NCBI GenBank assembly: GCA_005656395.1
Contig: SRSI01000009.1
Coordinates: 1-64,000, forward strand
Source of the DNA: Strongyloides papillosus
Taxonomy: Eukaryota; Nematoda; Chromadorea; Rhabditida; Strongyloididae
DNA: 64,000 bases
Direction of reading: 5' to 3'
Part shown: positions 1 through 11,124 of the stretch, piece by piece
Position numbering within the stretch: position 1 is the first letter of the stretch
How the letters are laid out: the number at the start of each line of letters is the position of its first letter
Made by a program: the position numbers and the translations under genes
The notes under the pieces: model-generated
Told to the model about the DNA's origin: nothing
The model's database searches: none
The model's input: only the letters and a program-made list of their open reading frames with translations

Positions 1-396
1 ATAGTATATTTCATTGAAATACAGATAATCAAGACATCAAAATGTATTAGTATTTAAAATATTAACCAATATAAATTTATAAATTATTAAGAATATTTTT
101 TTTTATATTATTAAAAGAAGGAGAATAAGAAGATGTCATGTTTACAAGGAAACTTTTGTAAAGATTTTATATTACTTATGAATCATTTTGATAAAGTATT
201 TTCTCATTCAAAAATATTTTATACAAATAGCATGAAATGTTAATCCAAAAGTTTAACGATAAGAGTTTATGATTATACAATTAGTTAGGGGAGTGATAAA
301 ATTCAGAAAGATAAATAACAGCCTTTTATATTGTGTCATCTCAATATCATTTTTACTATAAATTCATTGGGTTTTTCATTAAAAGTCATTTCGAGA
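1..396. other. intergenic, AT-rich
   Basis: No convincing coding sequence is seen here. It holds the 5' flank of the secreted-protein gene that starts at 397. A longer in-frame open stretch reaches back to 331, but it begins without an ATG and adds no recognisable sequence, so it is treated as leader. Confidence 0.5.
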
Positions 397-1648
397 ATGA
401 AAATCTTATGGACAATATTATTACTATATACATTTGTTACGTTACTTTACGGTAACTGTAATGTTCAAAAAGTTTTTACATTAGAAGGTGAAAAAACATT
501 CAATGGAACAAGCAATGTTACATGTCCTAATAAAGATGATAAATGTGCAACAATTGTAGGATATATACCTGAACTATTTAATGGTCAAAATCAAGATTGC
601 TCATCAAATATTTTTGATTTTATAACACAGCAATTATATGTAATAAGACCAGACTTAAAAATTGAGTTTGACAGTAAGAAATTTCTTGATGATGCAAAAA
701 AAAATTGTTCTGTAAGTTATTTTTATATTTATAAAATATTACTATTAAATTTAGAACAATTTGAGTTCTAGCATATTTGGAAAACTTTTACCAGGAAATT
801 ATTCAATGTTTATATCATGCTCGAATTCGGGAACAGACCCATCTATTGACGGTGCACCTGACATTCCTCCTGTTTCGAATTCAAAACCCCTTGCTACTTG
901 TCACAATGGTAATAGAAGTAATGTTTTATGTAAAGAAGGTTATTGTACTTTCTATGAATATTCCATAAATAATACAGAAGATTTTAGTACTGCAAGTGGA
1001 TCATTTTATGGTTGTCCAAATCAACTTTATGATTCAATGAGTACATTACTATTGACTGATAATAAATCTGGAGCTAATTATGATGATCTTCAAAAGGTTT
1101 CAAACTTTTGTGTTCAAAAAAAGAATAATACTTTGAAAGGAACCTCACAAAAGTACCAATATTTTTATTATATAAATTGTAACATTGATGGTAATATAGT
1201 TATTAAAGATATCCCACAATTGCCACCAGGGATAGTTTCAAGCAAAAGCAAAGTATGTCCATCTGAAACTTCAGGATATTTTGTTAACATGACAACTAAA
1301 AGTGAAAATAAAACAATTAACTGTAATGAAGGATATTGTGCATACGTTAAAGCAAGAGTATTAAATGTTGATGGAGTATTTCAAGGATGTCCAAGTTCTA
1401 TAGAAAATGTAATTAATGAAATTAATAATCAAACAAAAGGAGTATTAAACAATACATTAAGTGATTTTATTAATAAATGTAATAATAAGACATACAAGAA
1501 GGTTGATATTGTAAAAGTTGTTGATATATACATGGATTGTTATGATGGTGATCATCCTGATATGAGTGGAAACAATTCATCAATAATCAAATTCAGTTTT
1601 CTATCTTTTTTAATTGTAGTATTTTACTTTTTTGTACATTTCATTTGA
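397..1648 (+). CDS. secreted cysteine-repeat protein, two exons
   Basis: Two exons, 397-711 and 755-1648, with a 43-nt GT..AG intron (712-754), give a 402-residue protein. The ATG at 397 was chosen because it opens a clear signal peptide (MKILWTILLLYTFVTLLYG). The mature part carries three related cysteine modules. Modules 2 and 3 share the pattern C..(9-17)..C-x-EGYC..GCP (CKEGYC and CNEGYC, then YGCPN and QGCPS); module 1 is a more diverged version (TCPNKDDKC). Many NxS/T sites suggest N-glycosylation. The last about 22 residues (SFLSFLIVVFYFFVHFI) are hydrophobic, consistent with a GPI-anchor signal or a C-terminal membrane segment. The spacing vaguely recalls nematode ET-module or Ly6-like surface proteins, but the typical CC and CN endings are missing, so the family is not assigned. 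Likely a surface or secreted protein; function unknown. Confidence 0.75.
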
Positions 1649-2340
1649 GGAATATACATTTTTTCTAACAAACATTGATATTTGATACTCAATGTTAACG
1701 AGTAATGTGTAATTATGAAGATTACTTTTATAAATTATATATACTTTATTTGTCATTTTTATATTAAGTAATAAAACGTATTGTCAAATGAAAAGTTGAG
1801 ATGATTAATAGACTTTTAAAATTTAAACAAATTATATTATAATTTATGAGAAAAAAATTATGATTTTCAAACATTAAAATTATTTCCCATAATTTTTTTT
1901 ATTTGTTTTTACTATGCATTTTTTTGCTTGTTGTAATATCAAATATTTATTACCTTGCCTCCTGTCTAAATACTACACATGGGGGAGCATATTTCACAAA
2001 CTTAAATAAATAGTATGAATGACAATTTTATGTATGATATTATTATAAAAATCAAAAGAAAATATTCAAAGCAATTATCCATGATCTTTTTTTAGAGATA
2101 TATCAAATATTGAACGAGAAATATTTACATCTCATGTTGAACTTGTAACTTTTAGATGCTGATTTGTGATCTTTACTAAGTAGAACAAATTTTACAACGA
2201 AAAAGACAAAAATGATTAGTAAATTTCAAAAAAATTTAAAAGATTAGGTTGTCGAACAAGCCTTATCGTTATTTTTACAGAATTTCCAAGGCGCTATAAT
2301 TTTAATAAGAAATTAATTTAATTTGTAATATACAATCGGT
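1649..2340. other. intergenic
   Basis: AT-rich non-coding sequence downstream of the secreted cysteine-repeat gene. No ORF, RNA gene or repeat could be supported before the inverted-repeat element at 2341. Confidence 0.5.
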
Positions 2341-2629
2341 CCCCCGTATCAGCGGTAGATTGGTTATAGAGATTACCACGGATACTAGTGAACCGTAGTA
2401 TTCCTTATTTTTTAATGTGTTAAGATCTTTAAATTTTAATTATTATATAATTTTTTTTCTATAATTGTGGACAACAGTGATCTTTTAGTTAACTTAATTT
2501 TAAAAAAAATAAAAAATTAAATCGTAAATGGAGCTTTTAATACAATATAGCTAAAATAAAAAAAATCGCACGTATCTCCATGTTAAAACTTTCTAGTTTC
2601 TGGTAATTTTTAAACCGCGGATACGGGGG
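2341..2629. mobile_element. MITE-like element with 16-bp terminal inverted repeats
   Basis: The left end (2341-2356, CCCCCGTATCAGCGGT) matches the reverse complement of the right end (2614-2629, ACCGCGGATACGGGGG) at 15 of 16 bases, in an otherwise AT-rich background. Weaker inverted similarity continues inwards (ATTACCA at both ends). The 289-bp interior has no ORF. This is the structure of a small non-autonomous DNA transposon; the superfamily is not recognised and no clear target-site duplication is visible. Confidence 0.6.
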
Positions 2630-2721
2630 CATGACTGTGTTCTAATTTCAATAGATCTAAATAAACATTTCGCTATTCAATTTGAATCTAAATTTTTAGT
2701 TATATAAACAGATTTGTTTTA

Positions 2722-3300
2722 TCAATTTTTATCGTTAAAATATGTCCAAAATATTTTAAGATTAAAGAATTGTTGTGAAGTATAATGAATATTCTTCAAA
2801 TATTTATGGCTATTGAGAAAACATAGTACTCTAAACCTAACGAAACTTTGTCTTGCAGGACTTCTATAGGTGACATAGAAAGCATAATCAATCGATTTTG
2901 TTGAATTGTAGATATCACTACCTTTAACAACACGATTATTGTAGAAGAAACCAGAATGACAAAGAAATTACATTTAGGTGTTATTACTGCAGGATGATAC
3001 CCAAAATCATTATTAGGTTTACATTCTGGACACAATTGCTTAAAATAAGATAAACCATTTTCATTTTTACTACCCCAAAATTGGAACATAAGACCTGTCA
3101 TATTATTTGGTACTGAATCTATATTAATATCAATCACAGGTAAACTGTCAAATACGTAATTTCCAATTTTAATTGGTTCAAGAGGTCTTCCTTTTTTCTT
3201 TAGCATTGTAACATCATAAAATGCTATAACTTTGCCCTTTGCAACTGCTCGGAATTGGAACCTTCCGTCATTGATGCCAGAGTACGCCTCAATATATCTT
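2722..3300 (-). pseudogene. frameshifted remnant of an unrecognised gene
   Basis: On the minus strand a frame runs from an acceptor-like TATAAAG at about 3300 through GINDGRFQFRAVAKGKVIAFYD and a CPEC motif to about 2960. There it appears to jump frame: the continuation in another frame (SGFFYNNRVVKGSDIYNSTK and on through YVTYRSPARQ) is protein-like and ends at a TGA at 2722-2724. In the first frame the same stretch becomes an unlikely hydrophobic run. A single-base indel near 2960 explains both halves. No start codon or upstream exon was found, so this is probably a truncated, frameshifted copy; an assembly error cannot be excluded. The 3' end matches a second remnant at 6131-6330, where the same reading frame (HYTSQQFFNLKIFW) is conserved. 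The family is not recognised. Confidence 0.5.
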
Positions 3301-3822
3301 TATAAAAATTTAATTAACAGAAGTAATTATATTTTTGAAAACATTGTTAGTATGGAAATCTTAGTGATTATGGTTCTTTTATATTCTTAAGAACTTATTA
3401 AGATGTAGTAAAACAATAAAAAAAATTTAACTGCTTTTAACAATAATTCCTTAAGGTGGTAAATAGAAATAACTAATTATAAATATAATATCATAGAATA
3501 TTTTGGAATATAAAGTTATTTACCTTTTATTTGTTTCGCAATATAGTTAAACAATGAGATTATCTAATATTAATATTAGAATTTCTTTTCAAATTTATAT
3601 GCAATATAATTTTTATTGATACTTTAATTTTTATTCTGTGGAACATTTTCTGAAATTTAATAATCTTTACGATAATCAAAAAATTATAAAAGAAAGTAAT
3701 ATTATAGGGAAAACTACTTCATGAACATTAACATCGATTAAAAAAGTTTTTATTTTAAAGTACTTTTATATGAATAAAATGACTTTAAATATTTTTAATA
3801 ATAAGATTATTTTTTAAGATTT
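3301..3822. other. intergenic
   Basis: AT-rich sequence between the frameshifted remnant and the 3' end of the M13-like gene. No coding exon, RNA or repeat was recognised. Confidence 0.5.
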
Positions 3823-5319
3823 CTACCAAACCTTACATAAAGGAGTAGTTTTACTATAAGGTGATCCATGGGTGCAATTGAAAATTCTTATAAATGGTTC
3901 AAAGTTTCTCAATGTCATTGTAAGGCGTACTCTTCCAGTGAATCCATCCATATCTTTAATAATTCCTGATTTTCTCTTATCCATAGGATCATTACAGTAT
4001 GTTCTGGCATAATTCATGAAGAATAATTGTTCAAAGGTAAGTCTTTCAAAACCAGGAATTAAAAATTTGTCATCATTGTTTGACTCTTGAAGATATCTTT
4101 TGTAAGCTCTATATACAACTTCAAGACCACCACTATCGGCAACAACTTTATTCATTAAGCAAGTGTAATTTCGAATTACCATTCTATTATTTTTGATATC
4201 ACGAGCATATTCGTCTTCGAAACATTTCTTCTTTTTTATGTAATCCCATTCATACTGAGATGTATCGTTGTGAGCTTCTATTCTTAGATTTTCGAAATCG
4301 TAGGTCCTTAAACGTTCATCGACTCTGGTAACTAATTCTTGTCCAATTAAGAAGCCCATACATCCGTATTGAAGAGATTTAGGGAAGCGGCAATCGAAGC
4401 ATGGATGTCTAACAACAACTGGATTAATCATAAATCTATTTGAGTGATAACTGTAGTAAGCATTTTTGTAAACTAAATCTTCAAGACTAACAATTCCACT
4501 AAGATGTTTTGAAACATAATCGACACAGATATCCATATTCTTATCATCATGTGGTACAACACAACTATAACTATCAATATCTTTCAACATGTCATTAATT
4601 GTAGTGTTTGGTGAATACTCAAAGTAACTATAACATGTTTCCATGAATTTGGTATCTCTTAAGCGTTCAATGTGACCTCTGTAGAATTTCAATAATGAAA
4701 GTCTTTTGATGAATTTCCGTTTAGCAGCCTCTGTCATGTAACCTTGTTTTTCATTTACTAAATTTTCCATTTCATATTTATTGGCCTCAAATATCTTCTC
4801 AAACATGTCATAAAGATGATCATAATCAAAGCTTTCTGTTAATTTCTTCATGTATACAGAAAGGAAAGCATAGAATCCGAAATGTTTAACTTTTTTCATA
4901 CAATCGTCTCTAACTGAATCAGTGTATACTTCACATTTCTCAGTCATACGATTGATTTTTTGTAATGCTGGGTATTCGGAATCAAAATCTCCACGTAATG
5001 CCTCTAAAAATTAATAATTAGATAAAGAGAATTTTTTATTACTTTTCTTGAATTCTTCGAAATCATGGGCATTCTCAACTAAACATCCTCTCTTATCAAC
5101 GTCACTTTGTTTTCTAACATTTTCTAACCAGGTTCCACAGGTGTAATCATAAAAGTCATCACATGGTTTTCTCATTTGATTAACATATTTAAGAAGAGAT
5201 TTTGAAGTAACATTAGCATCGAACAAACAGTTCATTCTACATACATCAGCAAATGATGATTTTAAGAGAAATAGATAAAATAATATAAGAATGCTCCGAA
5301 TCATTTTGGATGATTGCAT
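3823..5319 (-). CDS. secreted, catalytically dead M13 (neprilysin-like) peptidase homologue
   Basis: Two exons, 5319-5043 and 5003-3823, with a 39-nt intron, give 485 residues. An N-terminal signal peptide (MIRSILILFYLFLLKSSFA) is followed by the M13 opening motif KPCDDFYDYTCGTW (51-64). The C-terminal domain is clearly M13: GFLIGQELVTRVDER aligns with the usual G(F/M)VIGHExxHxFDD, VVADSGGLEVVYRAYKRYL with ENIADNGGL.AAYRAY, then LTFEQLFFMNYARTYC and a terminal CKVW (family: CxVW). All three zinc ligands are replaced: HExxH reads QELVT (Q314, T318) and the ExxxD glutamate is K378; E315 and D382 remain. The protein is also short against about 700-750 residues for the family, and has a cleavable signal rather than a membrane anchor. 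It is therefore best read as a secreted pseudo-protease, perhaps a binding or decoy protein. The reading frame is intact. Confidence 0.85.
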
Positions 5320-6130
5320 CTTAACGAATGATTTCTATCAAAGTTTAGTTACTTTTATACTAATTTCAACACAAATTAATTCTTTTCTTTTAAATGCCAT
5401 GAAATTTAATAGAATATTTTTTATACCATCTTCCTTTGTGACATTAAACTATTATTTATTTTTAAAAATTTTTTTGCAAACTTCAAATTTATATGATCAT
5501 TGGAACATATGATATTCTTAAATTTAGATATGTAGATGTTATTGGAAAAAAAGAAACATGCCGTTATAAGATATTTAGTTTTGGTAGATTTTATTGAAAG
5601 AGATTAAGATTATCATTGTAAAGTTACAGTTCAAAATTTTTTAAAAGAATAAACTAGTAATTTTCTGTTAATCATATTTAACGTTAATTTTATAATATTT
5701 ATTTTCTTTTCCATAAGTATATTTAACTAAAATTTTTCTTAAAAAAAATATAAATTTTCAAGTGTATAATCAGCTTCTCATAAAAAACATATGAAATCTA
5801 ATAATCAATAAAAAATTATTACTTTTTTGTTCAAAATAAAATTTATTGTTTCGGTTGTTGAAATAGGAAAAAAATTGTTTTGAAGAAAAAATCATTGTTC
5901 AAATTTTTGCTTTTAAATTAAAATATCAATATTCAAAAATAAAAATATTCTTAAATTGTACTTTTACCAAACATTTTTCTTTAAATAACAAAAAATTAAA
6001 TTTAACAACAAATTATTTAGGAAATATCAAAGAAATTAAAAAAAAATTTGAAGGCAAGTAATTGGGAAATTTATTTGTGCTGTTGAATCCGTTAAATTAT
6101 AACTGTTTAAGAATCTCAAAAAATATATTC
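5320..6130. other. intergenic, 5' flank of the M13-like gene
   Basis: AT-rich flank upstream of the minus-strand M13-like gene. A small plus-strand open frame at 5291-5512 overlaps the antisense of its first exon and looks spurious. Nothing else is supported. Confidence 0.5.
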
Positions 6131-6330
6131 TAATTTCAATGGATTTGAATAAATATTTCACTATTCAATTTGAATCTAAATTTTTAATTATATAAACAGA
6201 TTCGTCTTATCAAATTTTATCGTTAAAATATGTCCAAAATATTTTAAGGTTGAAAAATTGTTGTGAAGTATAGTGAATATTCCTCATATATTTATCTCTA
6301 TTGAAAAGTATCATACTGGTGATATAATAA
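6131..6330 (-). pseudogene. second 3'-end remnant of the unrecognised gene at 2722-3300
   Basis: Bases 6131-6310 are closely similar to 2645-2815, including the 3' flank. On the minus strand the last codons are conserved between the copies (NIHYTSQQFFNLKIFWTYFN, then a stop), and several differences are at third positions or conservative. Only the 3' end and flank are present here, so this is a truncated duplicate. Together the two copies bracket the M13-like gene in the same orientation. Confidence 0.55.
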
Positions 6331-6753
6331 CACTTGAATAAGTTATTGATTTGAAGAGTTTATTTTAAGAGATCTTAAAATGTTCTATTCAAAGATTGGA
6401 AGAAATCTCAAAAGTCGACTACATAAAACCACAAATATATATATATATCTTGTTATCAAAATTGATTTTAAAATGAAATTACAATATTGTATTACGAATT
6501 TATACTATGTATCCATTTATTTGAATAAAAATATTGAAGAATGAGAAGAATTGTTGGATAATGATCATAAAATATCCTATAAAATTAGACTTCTATCATT
6601 TTACTCATATTGATATAAACAAAGCTAGTTCGAAATCAAACAACGAATGAAAATTTAATTAATAAAAACAGTTTAAAGCGTCGCTTTACCACAGACTAAT
6701 TCATAATCTTCAAACAATTTGAAATCGAAAAATATAACTATTAACAGAATATA

Positions 6754-8038
6754 TTAGGTTGTTCAATTGAAAATGTCGCTTTTTGACAGTTAATTTAAAA
6801 ATGTCATAACACAGTCAAAAATTAATATTTTTATTTGAAATAAGTACCGTTGGAATCAGAACATTGTTGCCAACGTGATACGAGTTTATTTATGTCATTT
6901 GAAAAAAAACTGTGGTCTCTGGAATCCAAAAACTTCAAGACGTCACTTTTCAGGTCATCAGATTTGGTGAATTTCTTCTGCCGCAAATGAAGCTCCAATT
7001 CCCTGAATAAATGATAATCTGTTGGAGACAAGTCCGGTGAATAAGGAGGATGTGGCAGAGTTTCACATTCCAATTCTTTAAGCTTCGGCACTGTCGTTTT
7101 TGAAACATGAGGTTTAGCATTATCATGGAGTAATATTGGACCTCTTTTGTTGACCAACGCAGGCTTCAGAACAGATAATTTCTTACGCCTTTCTTCTTCT
7201 TCCTTACAGTATATGTCTGCAGTCATAGTTTCTCTAGGATTTAGATACTTATGATGGATGATTCCATCACAATTTCACCAAATAATTAGGATTACCTTCT
7301 TATTTGAATGCCTGAGTTTCGGGAAGTTTTTAGGGCTCTCATTTTTGCCCACCCATTGCGATAACCTCTTACAATTGTCAAACATAATCTATTTTTCATC
7401 GTACGTTACAATCTTTTTTAAAAACGGATCATTTTTGTTCCTCTGAATCAAAGAATAACAAGTTTACATGCTTCTAAAACATCGGTTGGGATTATACTCA
7501 TGGGATATGTAAGAATCTATTTTTTCTTCATATTTATGGATTTTAAGTAGTTGAATACAGTTTCAACACTGACATTCAATTTCCCTGTGAGCTTCCGAAC
7601 AGTTATTCTTGGATTATGTTCCACTATTCTTTTTATTTTTTCGTTCTCAAGAACATTTATTCCATGAAAATCCTCCTATCATTGAAGACTTATATCTCTA
7701 TTGCGAAATTTCTGAAACCAACGTTGTATGGTTCGTTTGTTAGTGGACCTTTGACCAAATGCTTTATTTATTTTCCTTGAAGTTTTGGCTGCTACTTGGC
7801 CAAGTTTGAACTCGTACAAGTAAATTAGTCGGAAATCCATTTTTGACGTAACTTCTTTCTAGAGTAATAGCAACTTTTTAATAATTGCTTAACAAAATGC
7901 AAAAAGACGACAATGATAGTCCTCGATTTGCTCTACAAGATGGTATATATCTTGTAGCGATACGTGAATGTATAAGAAAGTTAAGATCATTTAAATTTTG
8001 ATGATCTAAAAAGCGACATTTTCAATTGAACAACCTAA
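6754..8038 (-). mobile_element. mariner element, inactive
   Basis: A 1285-bp element has near-perfect terminal inverted repeats: 6754 onward TTAGGTTGTTCAATTGAAAA and its reverse complement ending at 8038. It is flanked by TA target duplications (6752-6753, 8039-8040). The TTAGGTTG..AATTGAAAATGTCG termini are typical of mariner. It encodes a decayed transposase on the minus strand. Confidence 0.92.
6831..7840 (-). pseudogene. mariner transposase pseudogene (DD34D)
   Basis: The minus strand opens with ATG at 7840 and reads MDFRLIYLYEFKLGQVAAKT, the mariner DNA-binding helix-turn-helix region, then meets stops near 7680. The catalytic domain follows with KIVTYDEK (first Asp), where the next tryptophan codon has become a stop, then ETMTADIYC, LLHDNAKPHV (second Asp) and SPDLSPTDYHLF (third Asp). 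The second and third Asp are 34 residues apart, the mariner DD34D signature. Several in-frame stops and at least one frame change make it non-functional. The longest intact piece is 6831-7226. It is a cut-and-paste transposase remnant with no role for the host suggested by context. Confidence 0.9.
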
Positions 8039-8040
8039 TA

Positions 8041-8441
8041 ATATACCTTTGAATGAAGTGTTAACATGAAAAAGAAGACATGAGCATGATATTTTGTTTC
8101 ATGAATTTAATACTTTCTTTAACTAACAATAATAAGTTTTAAAGGCTTATAAAAATATAATGCATTATTTCTTACCCTTAACAACGTACAGAAATTATTT
8201 AAAACAACGATTAAATAAAATCATTTTAACTAAAAGTATTTGTATAAATTATTTTACTAACATAAACTTTTTACCATATATTTGATGATAAGTAGATATA
8301 TATTTGCAATTAATGAGATCACCATCCAGCAATCGGTCTTTTAAAAATTAATATTGAATTTAGGTGATAGAATTAGTGATAACAAAAAAATTGAATTCAT
8401 TTTTTGCAAAAAAAATATACATAATAATATACGACTAGGAC
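8041..8441. other. intergenic between two transposable elements
   Basis: AT-rich spacer between the mariner and the CG-ended inverted-repeat element. No gene seen. Confidence 0.5.
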
Positions 8442-9408
8442 TATACATTCCGGCTCGCTCGCTTGAGCGGCCGCTCGTAGGCAAAATTTCGCTCACCGCG
8501 AGCGAGCGAAGAAAAATAGTTGTTCACTCGCTCAATAAAAAATTTTTTTTAATATCTCTAATTTTCTGGTTCTATCTTTGTTGAAAGGCCACTTTTACTT
8601 TTAGATATCATAAAAACTAAAAGAAGTATCCGTCTCTTTGACACTAATATTGAAAATCTTCTTATATTAAAAAATGCTTATCCAAAAAAAATCAAAAATG
8701 TAAATAAATTTCTTTTTATTCTATAGAATTATTTTAATTAAAATTATTTTTGTACTTTTCGGTTTTACCAACTTCCAATAAAACAGATGAAATTGAACTA
8801 TTATCACATGAATTATTGAATACAAGTTAATCAAATAAATTTTTTCGAAAAATTGTTAGTAAAAAAATAATTTTTTTTTATAAAAAATTACTAATAATAA
8901 AGTCTCTGGGAAAGTAAGAAGTCTTTAAAACAGAGCATCATAGGAGTTCTTCAACTTTAATAGAATTACTAATATAAGGATAAATGAGGATACTCTTATC
9001 ATTTCTGATATACGGAGAGGGTATTCAAAAGTAGGTGATTCTTAAATAATATTAAAAATTTTCACGATAAAAAGTCTAAGATTTAATTTAAAAATTAATT
9101 TTTAAGATTTTTTTTAGTGATAAATGTTTTAAAATATTCTTATTTTTATAACTTATTTATAAATAATCAAAAATTATGATTAATAATTATCTAAATGCAT
9201 ATCTTTTTGGGAAGGATAAAACCGAAAAATACCTTATTTTTTTATTATTAAATAAATTATAATATCATTGCTTCTTTTAATTAGTTGTATAAAAAACATA
9301 AAAAATAGCTACAAATTCATTTTTTTACGGTTTATTACAAATTAAAGAATATTTCGCTCGCTTCAATGAGCGAGTGAGTGAATAAAAACTGATGAGCCGG
9401 AATGTATA
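8442..9408. mobile_element. non-autonomous DNA element with CG-rich subterminal repeats
   Basis: The 15-bp left end (8442-8456, TATACATTCCGGCTC) is repeated exactly in inverse at the right end (9394-9408). Just inside both ends lie clusters of the motif CTCGCTC/GAGCGAG: left 8453-8545, right 9355-9380. These are the most CG-rich bases of the region. The left cluster can fold (TCGCTC ACCGC GAGCGA; TGAGCGGCCGCTC). The interior is AT-rich and has no transposase; the short open frame at 8354-8584 runs over the left end and is not a gene. Terminal inverted repeats plus subterminal repeats fit a non-autonomous transposon; the family is not recognised and no clear target duplication was seen. Confidence 0.6.
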
Positions 9409-11104
9409 CTACTTACAGTAGATAAAATGTCTAGAAATGAAAAAGATCATTATAATCAAAGAAACAACATTCAGAGATTACTGTATTATTTTTCGTCTCA
9501 TCTGGCCATTTTGCTCTTTTTTGACTTGTTTTACTTCTTGGCCGATGCAATTTTTTTTCTTATTTTTTTGCCGCTTAGAATTATAACGTCGTCAAAATAT
9601 CTCATCAAATAATATAATTATGTCAATAAATAAATTGATTTTAAATGTATGCTAAATGGACTTACTTTTTGATAAATATATTGAGTTAATATATCATAAA
9701 TATAGCAAATCTACTAATATCTTTCAAATACCAAATTTATTACTTTATAAAATCAATTAAAAATTTTTAAAACTTTTAATTTGGTAGTAAAAAATATATC
9801 AATTACAATGCCATTGTAGAATTTGAATAGAAAATATTTTGGAATCGTTCTAACGGACAATAAAACGTATCATTTTTATTTTTTTCTCTTTGTGTAAATT
9901 AATTTCAATCTTAAATATATTTAATCTCCATTAATATTCTTATTTATTGTTACTTTCATGTTTATAATATATTTTACCAATGATTTGATCGATTTTTATA
10001 TTTTTTTAAATTAATTTCATTAATTATCTTCACTTGAAATGGGTAGATGCTTTTTAAAATATTTCATTTTCCTTTTAAAAATAAAAAGTAATTCAATTGA
10101 GTGTAAAACTTTAAAGAATCAAATTTATCATAGATCAAATCAAAAAAATTTGAAAATTAATATTTGGCAGAAAATAATTTAATGACACCAATGTACGCAC
10201 ATATATAAAAATACATGTGTCATATATGGAAATTTAATTAAATATAAATATTACAGTTATTAAAATGATAATTTAATATAGATTTGATATTATATAATTG
10301 TTGTGATTTTATATTATTTGGTCCTTTCAATAAAGACATTTCAATATGTAAAAATAATTACCTTTTGTATCGTCTCACTTTAGAAAATGATCCTTGTACT
10401 TTGATACAAAAATTCGTGAATGAACACAAACTTATCCTTCGAAAGTCTAGCCAACTCTATGTCACTATAAGAAATGTAAAGTATAAAACATATTAATAGC
10501 ATTATATAATAAAGAATATATTAAATTACTGATGTTGAAATTGTGCATCAAATGCACAATTTGATTAAAATAGATATAAAAAAAGGTACACTTTTAATAA
10601 TGTAAAAAATAGACCTATATAAAAAACTTCTCAAGAGATAAAGTTACGATGAACACTTTTGGGTTTTTATATACATAACTTATTTTTGTATAACTTTTAA
10701 TTTTAAAAAAATGAAATTAATTTAAATTTTTATTATATTTTTTAAAATATTTATAATAGTTAGTGAGGAAAAAAGTTGTATTTCTTTTGAGAAATTTGGT
10801 GAATATTTTTTAGATACAGAGAAGTGGTGCTATAATACTTTCCCACTTTTGTTGTTAAAAGTATATAAGATAATAAAATTAGTTTTTGTCAATTAATCTA
10901 AAATATTTTTATGTTATAACTTTTTATGTTTTATATTATCTTTTTATTATTATTATGTTTAATATTGCCTATCATACATTTCCTTAAATATGTTATTATT
11001 TAATACTTGTAATTTTACTGTAATTTTAAATTTATATATTGTCTTTGTTGTCGCGACGTACAAACCAATTTATTTTAAATAAATTTATACTTACTTTTTA
11101 ATAT
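9409..11104. other. intergenic, AT-rich
   Basis: About 1.7 kb of AT-rich sequence with only short chance ORFs (for example 9427-9612 and 10284-10496) that show no codon bias or recognisable motif. It includes the probable promoter of the ORF at 11125. Confidence 0.5.
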
Positions 11105-11124
11105 ATTTTTTTCAGATTTAAGAA

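Noticed and set aside
2341..2400. tRNA-like sequence (GGTAGATTGGTTATAGAG)
   Set aside because: No cloverleaf can be formed; it is the left end of the inverted-repeat element.
5291..5512. 73-codon plus-strand ORF at the 5' end of the M13-like gene
   Set aside because: Antisense to exon 1 and its promoter; no motif or splice context.
8354..8584. 76-codon ORF over the CG-rich cluster
   Set aside because: It crosses the left end of the inverted-repeat element and encodes only its repeats.
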